From assembly GCA_903896615.1 (NCBI GenBank), contig CAITYM010000172.1:41920-105919 (forward strand): DNA of 64,000 bases, in the 5' to 3' direction. The notes beneath the pieces were generated by a model. It ran no database searches, was not told the origin of the DNA, and saw only the letters and a list, made by a program, of their open reading frames with translations. This DNA comes from an uncultured Burkholderiales bacterium (lineage in GTDB: Bacteria > Pseudomonadota > Gammaproteobacteria > Burkholderiales > Burkholderiaceae_C). A program made the position numbers and the translations under genes. Shown piece after piece: positions 38,533 through 49,300 of the stretch (position 1 is the stretch's first letter; each line of letters opens with the position of its first letter).

Positions 38533-39042
38533 TTATCTAGCAACGTAGACAATATCAACGCGGCGGTTTGCTGCCCAAGCCTCTTCGGTATGGCCTGTAG
38601 CTTTTGGTTTTTCTTTACCGAAACTAACAGCTTCGATTGCGTCTTTGTTGACGCCAACTAGTTCTAAAGATTTTTTAACTGCCTCAGCTCGCTTTTGACC
38701 CAGTGCCAAGTTGTATTCACGACCACCGCGCTCATCTGCATTTCCCTCTAAACGCACTTTAGCTTTTGCATTAGCAGAGAGATAGTTTCCGTGTGCAGAA
38801 ATCAACGCCTGGTCTGAAGTTTTAACTTGGTAGTTGTCAAAGTCAAAGTAGACACTACGATTAGCCAATGGTGATTTAGGATCATCCAAGGGGGAGACTT
38901 CTACCATCTTGACTGTTGATTGTGCTGTTGGACCAGAAGCACCGTCAGCACCAGAAGCACTAGGTGGCGGAGTCTTCGTGGAGCTACATGCCACCACTAA
39001 CAAAGATAATAACAATAAACTATATTTTTTAGAAAATTTCAC
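38533..39042 (-). CDS. pal: Peptidoglycan-associated lipoprotein (OmpA C-like)
   Basis: Lipobox VVACSS; SVYFDFDNYQVK, GNADERGGREYNLALGQKRAEAVKKSL; GTG start at 39042 preceded by AAGGAGC. Confidence 0.93.
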   Translation of the reverse strand: MKFSKKYSLLLLSLLVVACSSTKTPPPSASGADGASGPTAQSTVKMVEVSPLDDPKSPLANRSVYFDFDNYQVKTSDQALISAHGNYLSANAKAKVRLEGNADERGGREYNLALGQKRAEAVKKSLELVGVNKDAIEAVSFGKEKPKATGHTEEAWAANRRVDIVYVAR

Positions 39043-39377
39043 GAAAAGCTCCTTGTGTACATTCTTGCAATTATAAGCAATCAAATCCTAATTTAGTATC
39101 TGGAATGCTTATTTTTCGCCATTTTTAAAATGATTATTCTATGTGGCCACCCGTTTAAGCGGGGGGCGGAAATGTTTTGCGATCCACTCCAAGTTTGGGG
39201 TTATTGCGATATTTGTCAAGACTTATGGCGCTTTTCCTCTACCTGGTAAGGGAAGGCGCTGCATAAATTGGCACAGGGTAGACCGAAAGTAGGATGAGCT
39301 ATGGATGGTTTGAAAGCCTGGTAGCTGGGGGCGAGGAGTGCACTGGGTAAAATAGGGGCGTATAACTTTACAAATCT

Positions 39378-41411
39378 TTAACCTTTTTCTAGCGATTCTT
39401 GTAGTTCCATCCAACGGTTTTCATGAGTTTCCAACTCATTTTGAATGTCTTTCAATCGTTTGCCAATACTTGCCAGTTCAACCGGAGCAGCCCCGGCTAT
39501 TAACTGTGCTTCAAGGGCTGACTTCTCGGCTCCAAGTTTAGATAGCTTGATGTCAATGCTTTTGATCTCGTTCATGAGGGGCTGGGATTGCTCCTTCTTT
39601 TGATTTCGAAGCTCCGCCTCTCGTTTGCGACGTTCTTTTGCGCTAATTATTTCTCCCTCCACAATAGGTTGAGCCGCCTTCCTTGACTTGGAGCTTGGCT
39701 CACCGCTTTGGAGTCCCTCAACGAGGGAGCTTGGAAGGTGGTGGGTGAGCACATCAGGGGCGGTGTGACAGCCGTCCCTAGCTGCTAACTCCTCCTTCAT
39801 CAGCTCTTTAATTCGCTTAGCTTCAGCTAATAAGTACTGCTGGTAATCGTCCAAGTCTCCTACAAAGTCTTCGATTACGCCGCGCCCTACAAGCCAAAAT
39901 TCATCGCAAACCGCCCTTAACAGAGCTCGATCGTGACTAACGAGTAAAACGCTCCCATCAAACTGATTGAGCGCCATGCCCAATGCCTCTCGCGTTACTA
40001 GATCAAGGTGATTGGTTGGCTCGTCAAGCAAGAGTAGATTAGGCTTTTGCCATACGATCATGGCCAACACTAAGCGAGCTTTCTCACCTCCACTTAGCGT
40101 GCCAACGGGTTGCGACACCATTTCGTTCACAAATCTAAAAGTTCCTAAGTAGTTGCGTAATTCTTGCTCACGAGTTTGGGGAGCAATTTCCTTGGCAAGG
40201 CGGATGAAGTGCATCAAGGGTGAATCCTCTGGGCTCAAGACATCTAACTCTTGTTGCGCAAAATACCCAATTCGTAGACCCTTTCCCTCGACAATTGATC
40301 CACTCAATAGTGGCATTGCTTTAGCTATTGTTTTGATAAACGTTGATTTGCCTTGGCCGTTAGCTCCTAGAACTCCGATTCGCTGACCCGATAGTACGGA
40401 CCTGTTAATGTCTGTCAAAATGGTGCGCTGCGCGCCCTCCGTCATGTAACCGAATTCTCCTGATTTGAGCGAGATCATAGGGTTGGGAAGTGAAGGGGAG
40501 GGTTTGAACTGGAATTCAAAATCTGCGGTACCTGCAACTGGTGCTACCCTTGACATGCGCTCCAAAGCTTTGACTCTGCTTTGGGCTTGTTTGGCTTTTG
40601 ACGCCTGTGCTTTAAATCGGTTAATAAACGACTGGAGGTGCTCAATGCGAGCAGATTGCTTGACAAAGGCAGCTTGTTGGAGAAGGAGTTGCTGTGTTTT
40701 GAGCTCTTCGAAGGTGCTGTAGTTTCCGCCGTAGCGCGTCAACTTTGAATCCTCTAAATGTAGAGTGACTCTCGTGATTGCATCCAAAAACTCTTTGTCG
40801 TGACTGATCACGAGCATCGTACCCGTGTAGCGTTGCAACCAACTCTCAAGCCAAACGAGTGCATCTAAATCCAAATGATTGGTGGGCTCATCTAATAAGA
40901 GAAGATCGGATGGGCACATAAGTGCTCTTGCAAGTTGAAGGCGCATGCGCCAACCGCCTGAGAAACTATTTACACTATTCAAGAGTTGATCGGGTCTAAA
41001 CCCGAGTCCTAAGATGAGGGCTTGAGCGCGCGACTTAGCGTCATGCGAGCCCAAGTCTGATAAAGTCAAGTGGGCATGGGCGATTTCCATGCCGTCTTGT
41101 GATGCTTCGGCACGCTCTAATGCCTTATTTGCCTCCTCAAGAGCCGTGTCGCCGCTTAAAACAAACTCAGTTGCAGAATCTTCGCTTTCTGGCATCTCCT
41201 GAGCCACTTGAGCCATCCTCCAAGCTGAGGGTATTTGGACTTCGCCTTTGTCTTCGCTCAGCGTTTTATTGAGCAAAGCAAACAGACTTGATTTGCCCGC
41301 ACCGTTTCGACCAATTAGGCCTACTTTTTCACCTGGATTAATGGTGACACTGGCGCCGTCCAATACAACTTTGGCGCCTCGTCGTAAAACGACATCCTGA
41401 ATAACGATCAT
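39378..41411 (-). CDS. ABC-F family ATPase (YheS-like)
   Basis: Two Walker A (GRNGAGKSS, GANGQGKST) and two signature motifs (SFSGGWRMR, LSGGEKAR); LDEPTNHLD twice. Confidence 0.95.
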   Translation of the reverse strand: MIVIQDVVLRRGAKVVLDGASVTINPGEKVGLIGRNGAGKSSLFALLNKTLSEDKGEVQIPSAWRMAQVAQEMPESEDSATEFVLSGDTALEEANKALERAEASQDGMEIAHAHLTLSDLGSHDAKSRAQALILGLGFRPDQLLNSVNSFSGGWRMRLQLARALMCPSDLLLLDEPTNHLDLDALVWLESWLQRYTGTMLVISHDKEFLDAITRVTLHLEDSKLTRYGGNYSTFEELKTQQLLLQQAAFVKQSARIEHLQSFINRFKAQASKAKQAQSRVKALERMSRVAPVAGTADFEFQFKPSPSLPNPMISLKSGEFGYMTEGAQRTILTDINRSVLSGQRIGVLGANGQGKSTFIKTIAKAMPLLSGSIVEGKGLRIGYFAQQELDVLSPEDSPLMHFIRLAKEIAPQTREQELRNYLGTFRFVNEMVSQPVGTLSGGEKARLVLAMIVWQKPNLLLLDEPTNHLDLVTREALGMALNQFDGSVLLVSHDRALLRAVCDEFWLVGRGVIEDFVGDLDDYQQYLLAEAKRIKELMKEELAARDGCHTAPDVLTHHLPSSLVEGLQSGEPSSKSRKAAQPIVEGEIISAKERRKREAELRNQKKEQSQPLMNEIKSIDIKLSKLGAEKSALEAQLIAGAAPVELASIGKRLKDIQNELETHENRWMELQESLEKG

Positions 41412-41498
41412 AAATAATTATTAGAAAAAAAGAAATAACAAAAGAAATAACAAAAATGAGTGGTTTTGAACCCACTTCAAAATTTAAGAAATTAGAAA

Positions 41499-42383
41499 TT
41501 ACGGGTAACTGTGAGCGAGGAAATTGTCTAAGGCATTTTGAGTAATCAAAACAACTTGGTCTTCCCCCGCACTGGTCTCTAGCCAGATACACTCCAAATG
41601 TGAGAAGGCATTTTCAAAATGATCTCTTTCATGTCCAACCTCAAGCACAATCACACCTATATCACTCAAGTGACTCGGGGCATCATTTAGAAATTTTCTA
41701 ATGAAATCCATTCCGTCTGCTCCTCCGTCCAACGATAGTGCCGGCTCAGCCTTGAACTCAGGCGGTAACGTCTGCATGCTAAGGGAGTTAACGTAGGGCG
41801 GATTGCACAAAATAAGGTCATATGGACCATTAGCGTGCTCTAGACCATCGGAGGCTTTGACTCTAATTCTCTTGCCCAGCATATGGCGTTCAACGTTTAT
41901 GTGAGCCACCTCAAGGGCCTGAATTGAGATATCGAGTGCGTCAATTTCTACCTCAGGAAAAACCATCGCGCAAATAATTGCCAGACTTGCATTGCCAGTG
42001 CACAGATCAAGTACGCGAGAGGTATGAATATTCAACCATGGATCGATACTTGAATTAACCAAACATTCAGCAATTAAACTGCGTGGAATGATGCTTCGCT
42101 GGTCAACAAAGAATGGAATGCCTTGTAACCATGCCTCGCCTGTTAGATAGGCGCTTGGAGTTCGTTTTGTAATTCTTTGCTCAATTAAGGCTAGCGCTCG
42201 TTCAATTTGAGATTGTGTGAGTTCAAAATTTTGCGCCGTGGTGTCTGTATCAAGCTTGAGTCCAAGGCTCCAAAGAACGAGCCATGAAGCTTCATCATGC
42301 GCATTATCCGTACCGTGGCCAAATGAAACCTTTGCCTGAGTTAAACGATTTTTGGCCTCAAGGATAAGTTCATGGAGTCTCAT
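41499..42383 (-). CDS. prmB: Ribosomal protein L3 N5-glutamine methyltransferase
   Basis: [42 protein letters not shown]; start at 42383 overlaps the dapE stop as ATGA. Confidence 0.9.
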   Translation of the reverse strand: MRLHELILEAKNRLTQAKVSFGHGTDNAHDEASWLVLWSLGLKLDTDTTAQNFELTQSQIERALALIEQRITKRTPSAYLTGEAWLQGIPFFVDQRSIIPRSLIAECLVNSSIDPWLNIHTSRVLDLCTGNASLAIICAMVFPEVEIDALDISIQALEVAHINVERHMLGKRIRVKASDGLEHANGPYDLILCNPPYVNSLSMQTLPPEFKAEPALSLDGGADGMDFIRKFLNDAPSHLSDIGVIVLEVGHERDHFENAFSHLECIWLETSAGEDQVVLITQNALDNFLAHSYP

Positions 42384-43558
42384 GAACGCTTTGCCACTGA
42401 GGTTTCGCAAAGTAAGTCAAGCTTAACTAGTATTTGCAAATAAACGTTCTTTAGCTGCTCTAAATCTGAGATGCTAACGCATTCATTAACTTTATGGATG
42501 GTTGAGTTTGGGGGGCCGAGTTCGATGACTTCGGGGCAAATCGTAGAGATAAATCTTCCATCGCTTGTTCCCCCTGTAGTGGACAGTTGCGGCGTTATTG
42601 CACATACCTCTTTTATAGCGTGTCGAACAGCATCGACCAATTCACCCTCAGGTGTTAAAAAAGGAATACCCCCTAATGTCCACTTCAAATCATATTCAAG
42701 TGAGTGCCGATCAAGTATGGCGTGAACACGGGACTGTAAACTCTCCACGCTAGACTCTGTGCAAAATCTAAAATTGAAATCTACCGTGCACTCACCCGGA
42801 ATGACGTTTCCTGCACCCGTTCCAGCGTGAATGTTGCTCATCTGCCAACTGGTCGGCTGAAAATATTGGTTACCCTGATCCCACTGAGTTTGCACGAGCT
42901 CAGCCATTGCTGGGGCAAATTGATGAATTGGATTTTTAGCCAGTTGTGGATAAGCAATATGGCCTTGAATTCCTTTAATGACCAATTTCCCTGACAAAGT
43001 TCCACGCCTACCGTTTTTGATCATGTCACCCGTTTTCTCAACTGCGGTTGGCTCGCCGACAATGCACCAATCTAAGCGCTCTGATCTAGCTTTGAGTAGT
43101 TCACAGACCTTGACCGTGCCCCCTGTTGCAGGACCCTCTTCGTCACTTGTGATTAAAAATCCAATATTTAGATTAGGTGATTTTGTTTGTGAATAAAACT
43201 CTTGAGTCGCAACGACCATAGCGGCTAAAGAGGATTTCATATCACTGGCACCTCTTGCATACAAATACCCCCCTTTGTAGGTGGGTGTAAATGGATCACT
43301 GTCCCATTTTGAGACAGGACCAGTTGGCACTACATCGGTGTGACCCGCAAATACGAGTGTCCTTGCAGCATGATGGGTTGATCTATTGACGGCCCACAAA
43401 TTGGTTACAAGACTCTCTCCCTCGCCCTCATAAATCCACTCATCCTTAAATCCGAGTGGTCCTAAGGCTTGCATTAGGATTTTTTGACAATCTGCATCGT
43501 TAGGCGTAAGAGAGACTTGACACAACAGTCGTTCGGTTAAGGCAAGCAAGGGGGACAT
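42380..43558 (-). CDS. dapE: Succinyl-diaminopimelate desuccinylase
   Basis: [52 protein letters not shown]. Confidence 0.95.
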   Translation of the reverse strand: MSPLLALTERLLCQVSLTPNDADCQKILMQALGPLGFKDEWIYEGEGESLVTNLWAVNRSTHHAARTLVFAGHTDVVPTGPVSKWDSDPFTPTYKGGYLYARGASDMKSSLAAMVVATQEFYSQTKSPNLNIGFLITSDEEGPATGGTVKVCELLKARSERLDWCIVGEPTAVEKTGDMIKNGRRGTLSGKLVIKGIQGHIAYPQLAKNPIHQFAPAMAELVQTQWDQGNQYFQPTSWQMSNIHAGTGAGNVIPGECTVDFNFRFCTESSVESLQSRVHAILDRHSLEYDLKWTLGGIPFLTPEGELVDAVRHAIKEVCAITPQLSTTGGTSDGRFISTICPEVIELGPPNSTIHKVNECVSISDLEQLKNVYLQILVKLDLLCETSVAKRS

Positions 43559-43641
43559 TGGATTAATTAATGATTGAGATGTTTATGAAAATGAAGGTTA
43601 AGTTATCTCTAAACTCCAATAGATATTGGTTTTGTTCATGC

Positions 43642-43697
43642 AAGCGCTTCACAAATTAAGGTTCTTATTCGCTTTGAATTTAAAGTGCGAAGCGCTT
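43642..43697. promoter_or_regulatory. Long imperfect inverted repeat between dapD and dapE
   Basis: AAGCGCTTC (43642-43650) and GAAGCGCTT (43689-43697) with A/T-rich partly complementary interior. Confidence 0.6.
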
Positions 43698-43750
43698 AAA
43701 GTAACCCTTCCCGTCTTAACAAAATGAGGGGAGGACTTTTCATTTGCCGA

Positions 43751-44575
43751 TTAATCGCGTAACAGGTCATTTAGGCTTGTTTTTGCACGAGTTTGTGCGT
43801 CTACACGCTTTACGATCACGGCGCAGTAAAGACTATATTTACCCGATTCGCTGGGCAAATTACCTGATACAACAACCGAACCGGAAGGGACGCGACCATA
43901 CATGACTTCGCCGGTCGCGCGGTCATAAATCTTTGTGCTTTGCCCAATATACACACCCATGGAGATCACAGAGTTTTCCTCAACAATCACTCCCTCTACG
44001 ATTTCTGATCGGGCGCCAATAAAGCAGTTGTCCTCAATGATTGTTGGATTGGCTTGTAAGGGCTCAAGCACTCCGCCAAGGCCAACGCCACCTGATAGGT
44101 GAACGTTTTTTCCGACCTGTGCGCATGAGCCAACCGTCGCCCATGTGTCCACCATGGTCCCTTCATCAACATAGGCGCCAATATTGACATAACTTGGCAT
44201 CAAAATGGCACCCTTTGCAATGTAACTTCCTCGTCTAGCAACTGCGGGTGGAACCACTCTTACTCCACTTTCTCTCATTTCTTCGGGGCTTAAACTGGCA
44301 AATTTAGTTGGGACTTTGTCGTAAAACCCTAATTCACCGGCGTGAATAGGTACGTTATCGCTGAATTTGAAGCTAAGTAAAACGGCTTTCTTAATCCACT
44401 GATGAGTTTCCCATTGACCAACTGACTTGCGGGTGCTGACACGAAGGCGTCCCGCATTAAGTTCATGAATCACGTGCTCAACTGCTTCTGTGATTTCTTT
44501 TCCTGCGTTAGCAATGTTTAGCTGAGCCCGGTTTTCCCAGGCTTGATCGATGATGCTTTGAAGTTGTTGTGTCAT
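43751..44575 (-). CDS. dapD: Tetrahydrodipicolinate N-succinyltransferase
   Basis: [68 protein letters not shown]. Confidence 0.97.
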   Translation of the reverse strand: MTQQLQSIIDQAWENRAQLNIANAGKEITEAVEHVIHELNAGRLRVSTRKSVGQWETHQWIKKAVLLSFKFSDNVPIHAGELGFYDKVPTKFASLSPEEMRESGVRVVPPAVARRGSYIAKGAILMPSYVNIGAYVDEGTMVDTWATVGSCAQVGKNVHLSGGVGLGGVLEPLQANPTIIEDNCFIGARSEIVEGVIVEENSVISMGVYIGQSTKIYDRATGEVMYGRVPSGSVVVSGNLPSESGKYSLYCAVIVKRVDAQTRAKTSLNDLLRD

Positions 44576-44592
44576 ATTGATTATTTAAATTG

Positions 44593-45807
44593 TTAGAAAT
44601 TTTTGTGAACAAATTCTTTAATTCGCTGAGCCGCTTCCAAGCACTCCCGAGTCTCAGCCACCAAGGCCATGCGAATTCTGCCTTTGCCTGGATTTTTACC
44701 GTCTACCTCTCTTGCAAGGTAACTACCCGGTAAAACCGTGACATTGTATTGAGTCAAAAGCTCCTTTGCAAAAGATTCATCATTTCCCCCAGGCACCCCA
44801 GCCCAAAGGTAGAACGCAGCATCTGGGAGCCTTACATCTAAGCAAGACCCAAGCACAGGGGTCACCTCTGCAAACTTTTGCCGGTAGAGGTTTCTGTTTT
44901 CAATCACATGAGCTTCGTCGTTCCAGGCCGCAATGCTTGCAGCTTGCACCATGCCGCTCATTGCACTTCCGTGATATGTTCGGTACAAAAGGTAAGGTCT
45001 AATAAGATTCGCATCACCTGCAACAAAGCCGCTTCTCATTCCGGGAACATTGCTTCGTTTGGACAGGGATGTAAAGGAAATTAGATTTTTGTAATCTTTA
45101 ATCCCCAACTTCTGAGCTGCTTCGAGTCCGCCAAGAGGGGCCTCTTCTCTGAAATAAATTTCACTATAGCATTCGTCTGATGCGATCACAAAGCCGTATT
45201 CTTCGCTTAATCTAAAAAGCTGATCCCACTGCGCCAAATCCATAACGGCGCCTGTAGGATTTCCAGGAGAACAGACAATAACGAGCTGAGTGCTGCGCCA
45301 AATCTCCTCAGGAACCAGGTCCCAATCAATTCCAAAATTTCTGCTCGGATCGCAGGGAACGTAGAACGGCTCTGCACCTGCTAGTAGGGCCGCGCCCTCA
45401 TAAATTTGGTAAAAAGGATTGGGACATATTACCTTGACAGTTGATCCGTTCAAGTTTCTTGTATTGCCGTTTGAATTTATAACGGCTTGGGTGAACGAAA
45501 ATAGCGCTTCACGCGAACCATTGGTCGGTAGAATTTGCGTGTTGGGATCCACAGTAACTGCGTAGCGGCGCGCTAACCAGTTAGCGCAGGCTTGCCTAAG
45601 TGCTGGCTCTCCAATGGTTGGAGGATAGCCGCTCAGTGCTTTAAAATTTTGAGATAGAGTGTCTAATATAAATCCCGGCGTAGCATGCTTAGGCTCACCA
45701 ATCCCAAGGCTGATGGGGGTGTACTCGGGATTTGGTGAAACGGTTGCAAATAACTGCTTCAAGCGCTCGAAAGGATAGGGCTGAAGTTTTTCTAGTAATG
45801 GGTTCAT
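44593..45807 (-). CDS. dapC: Succinyldiaminopimelate aminotransferase (DapC)
   Basis: SLGIGEPKHATPGFILD, CSPGNPTGAVMDL, SFTSLSKRSNVPGMRSGF; operon with dapD and dapE. Confidence 0.93.
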   Translation of the reverse strand: MNPLLEKLQPYPFERLKQLFATVSPNPEYTPISLGIGEPKHATPGFILDTLSQNFKALSGYPPTIGEPALRQACANWLARRYAVTVDPNTQILPTNGSREALFSFTQAVINSNGNTRNLNGSTVKVICPNPFYQIYEGAALLAGAEPFYVPCDPSRNFGIDWDLVPEEIWRSTQLVIVCSPGNPTGAVMDLAQWDQLFRLSEEYGFVIASDECYSEIYFREEAPLGGLEAAQKLGIKDYKNLISFTSLSKRSNVPGMRSGFVAGDANLIRPYLLYRTYHGSAMSGMVQAASIAAWNDEAHVIENRNLYRQKFAEVTPVLGSCLDVRLPDAAFYLWAGVPGGNDESFAKELLTQYNVTVLPGSYLAREVDGKNPGKGRIRMALVAETRECLEAAQRIKEFVHKNF

Positions 45808-45874
45808 AACCGTATTATCTTTTAAAACGTTTCCCCCTTATAGGCAAAATGCAAACTAACCCATAAATTCAGCT

Positions 45875-46282
45875 ATGAATGAATTCCTAGACCTATCTCA
45901 GGCCAAACAGTTTGCTTCAAACGATCTTGAGCTGTTTGAGTTGGCTCAGACTTTTGAGATTTCACTACAACTCGAAGTTGATTTCTTTAAAAACACCCCG
46001 CAAAAGCGTGATTCTCTGGGTGAAGGGAAATTCGAATCACTGCGGATCAATTCAGACCTCATTAAGTCAGTAGAGTTGCATTTCCATCAAATAATGGGTT
46101 TTTTGCCCCTTTTCGCAGGATATGCGACCCTGAATGAGCTGAAAAGCTTGTCTAAATTAATAATAAATAACTCATCCGTAGAGTTTTATGACTCATGTGG
46201 GCGAATACAGGAGATACTAGAGGGTTTGCAAAGTGAGCTGAGCAATTGGAAGGCGAGTTATCATCTTCACAGTTCCCAGTAA
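45875..46282 (+). CDS. Hypothetical 135-aa protein, possibly Hpt-like helical bundle
   Basis: Helical sequence with ...KSVELHFHQIMGFLPLFAGYATLNELKSLSKLI...; unrecognised family, upstream of smc. Confidence 0.6.
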   Translation: MNEFLDLSQAKQFASNDLELFELAQTFEISLQLEVDFFKNTPQKRDSLGEGKFESLRINSDLIKSVELHFHQIMGFLPLFAGYATLNELKSLSKLIINNSSVEFYDSCGRIQEILEGLQSELSNWKASYHLHSSQ

Positions 46283-46369
46283 AGTGTGGTTTTCATATTT
46301 CGTGAGCCATTTAGCTATTGGGATTTACAGTTTGCATTTTCATTTCTCTAGTATCAAGGGTGTGCGGCG

Positions 46370-49300
46370 GTGCGTTTAACTTCAATCAAAATTTCTGGGT
46401 TCAAGTCCTTTGCTGAACCAACAACGTTTATGCTCCCTGGGCAGTTGGTTGGTGTGGTGGGTCCAAATGGATGCGGCAAATCCAACATTATTGATGCAGT
46501 TCGCTGGGTATTGGGCGAGAGTAGAGCAAGCGAGCTGCGCGGTGAGTCGATGCAAGACGTGATCTTCAACGGCACCACAACCCGTAAAGCCTCAAGTCGC
46601 TCAAGCGTTGAACTTATTTTTGATAACTCAGACCACCGAGCAGGTGGCCAGTGGGCACAGTACACGGAAATAGCGGTTAAAAGGGTTCTTACAAGAGACG
46701 GGACCAGTAGCTACTACTTGAACAACCAACCCGTGCGTCGTCGTGATGTCCAAGATGTATTTCTTGGCACGGGTCTTGGACCGAGGGCTTATGCAATTAT
46801 TGGTCAAGGAACTATCAGTCGTATTATTGAATCCAAGCCCGAAGAACTGCGACTCTTTTTAGAGGAGGCCGCGGGGGTCTCTAAGTACAAAGAGCGTCGC
46901 CGCGAAACAGAAAACCGGCTCTCCGATACGCGAGAAAACTTAGTCCGGGTTGAGGATATTCTTCGTGAATTAAATGCCAATCTAGAGAAGCTTGAAAAGC
47001 AGGCCGAGGTGGCAAATCATTACAACGCTTTGACGGCTGAGGTAAACCTCAAACAACATCAGCTTTGGTTTTTGCGAAGGGCTGAGTCCGAGCGCGATCA
47101 AGCTCAAATCAAGACGCAGCAAGAGCGGTCCAGCATAGATTTAGAGGCCAAAATTGCTGATCTAAGGAAGATCGAGTCTGAGCTTGAAACGATTAGGCAA
47201 TCCCATTACCTCTCTGGAGATCAACTCAATCAAGCCCAGGGCTTGCTCTATGAATCTACGGCTGAGGTAGGTCGTTTGGAGGGCGAGATCCGTTTTGTGG
47301 TCAGCTCCAAAGATCGCACCCAAGAGCGCATCAAACAGCTCAATGAACAGCGTGCACAGTGGACACAGCAAAAAAATCAAGCTGAACTAGAGCTTGAGCA
47401 GTTGATAGAGTCTGAGTCTACTCAAGTTGAGCAACTTAGCATTCTGGAGGCCAGGCTGGAGGAGGAGCGTGAGCACGTCCCAAGCGTTGAGCTTCAGTGG
47501 AGGTCGGCACAAAACGGTGCTGAAGCCCAAAAGACGAAGGTTACAGAGATTCAGCAGCAAATTCAAGTCCTAGCCGCAGATCAGCGCAACTTAGATGAAC
47601 AAGATCATCAACTCGAGTTGCGTTCGGAGCGTTTAAATAGTGAGCACGCATCGCTTGAGGTCCCTGACCGGGAACATTTGAACAAACTGGAATCTGATTT
47701 AAGCGTTGCAAAAGCTAATTTCGAGAACGCTGAGTCCCAAATGCATGAGCTCCAAGAAAGAGTTCCTGAACTTGATAGGGCTAGAAGTGAAGCTCAAGCA
47801 CGAAGCAATCAAGAATCAGCCAAACTCTCCGATTTGAGCGCAAAACATGAAGCCCTTGTCTCATTACAAGAGAAGGTTAAAACTGACTCTAAGCTAAAGC
47901 CTTGGCTTTCCAAGCACGGATTAGATAGCTTAGAGGCACTGTGGGGTCGAGTTCACATTGAGAAAGGATGGGAGAACGCTTTAGAGTCAGCACTGCGAGA
48001 GCGACTTGCCTCCCTAGAAGTATCCAAGTTGGAGTTGGTTGCATCATTTGCCAAAGATGCACCACCTGCTAAATTATCGTTCTACGCAAACCACAATAAG
48101 ACCTCGGTTGTATCTGCACAAAAACGTGAAAAACTGACGCCTTTAATTGATTTAGTAAAAACACGTGACGCCGATCAGCGCGCTCTTTTCAGCGAATGGT
48201 TACAAGGCGCATTCACTTGCAACTCGTTTGATGAGGCGCTTAGTCTCAGAGCAGGTTTGAATGCCGGTGAGGTTATCTACATTGCTGCTGGGCATGCGAT
48301 CACGGCCAATAGTGTAAGTTTTTACGCTCCCGATAACGAGCAAGCAGGTTTACTTGCGCGTGCCCAGGAAATTGAAAACTTAGAGAAAGAACTTAAGGCA
48401 CAAAAATTAATCAGTGAGGAGTCAAAAAATAATCTAGTGCGATTAGAAGTAGATTACAAAAATGCTTCGCAACAGCTCACTGAGATTCGACTTCAGGTTA
48501 CTCAACTTCAACAAAAACTCCACGACCTTCAAGTTCAAACGCTAAAGTTATCCCAACAAGCCGAGCAAACCCAGCAAAGATCTGATCAATTGCAAACTGA
48601 GATTGCCGAAATTGCTCACGCAAGACAATCGTTACAAGACAGACGGATCTCTGCTGAGGCACGCTTTGAAGCATTGGATATGGAGTTGGCTGATAACCAA
48701 GAACGCTTTGCTAATTTAGAGCAATCCGTGATGGACGCTGAAAAGCAGTTAGAGCAGGCCAGAGAGTCGCTAAGACAGTCAGAGAGATTGCACCAAGAGG
48801 CTGAATTTGCTGCTAGAACATTAATTTCGCGTAAGGCCGAGCTTGAGCGCGTTGGTAAGTCCGCAGAAAATCAGCTGGGTAATATAAATGAGGAAGAGGT
48901 TCGCTTGAATCAAGAACTTGCTCAGCTCTCAGATGAGAGTGCTCGCGCTGGCTTACAACAAGCACTAGAGGTAAAGTTAGAGCGTGAACAAGACCTGGCT
49001 AATAAGCGCAGCGAGTATGACGGTTTAACCGCCAGCCTTAGAACGACAGATGAGAGCAGGCTTCAACGCGAGCGTGAATTAGAGCCTCTTAGACAAAAGA
49101 TTACTGACCTTCAATTAAAAGAGCAAGCAGCACGTATTGGATTTGAGCAGTTTGATGAGCAACTCAGACTGGCTGAGGCAGATTTGGAGCATATAAGTGC
49201 TTCAATCGAAGCGGGCAGTGTCCAATTGAGCGGTTTACAGTCCAATATTGATAAAATTCAAAAAGAAATTACAGCCCTTGGAGCAGTCAACCTAGCCGCA

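Noticed and set aside
39378-41411. ABC-F protein as an antibiotic-resistance determinant
   Set aside because: Sequence and location with dap/prmB genes look like the housekeeping YheS-type ABC-F, not a resistance-type protein.
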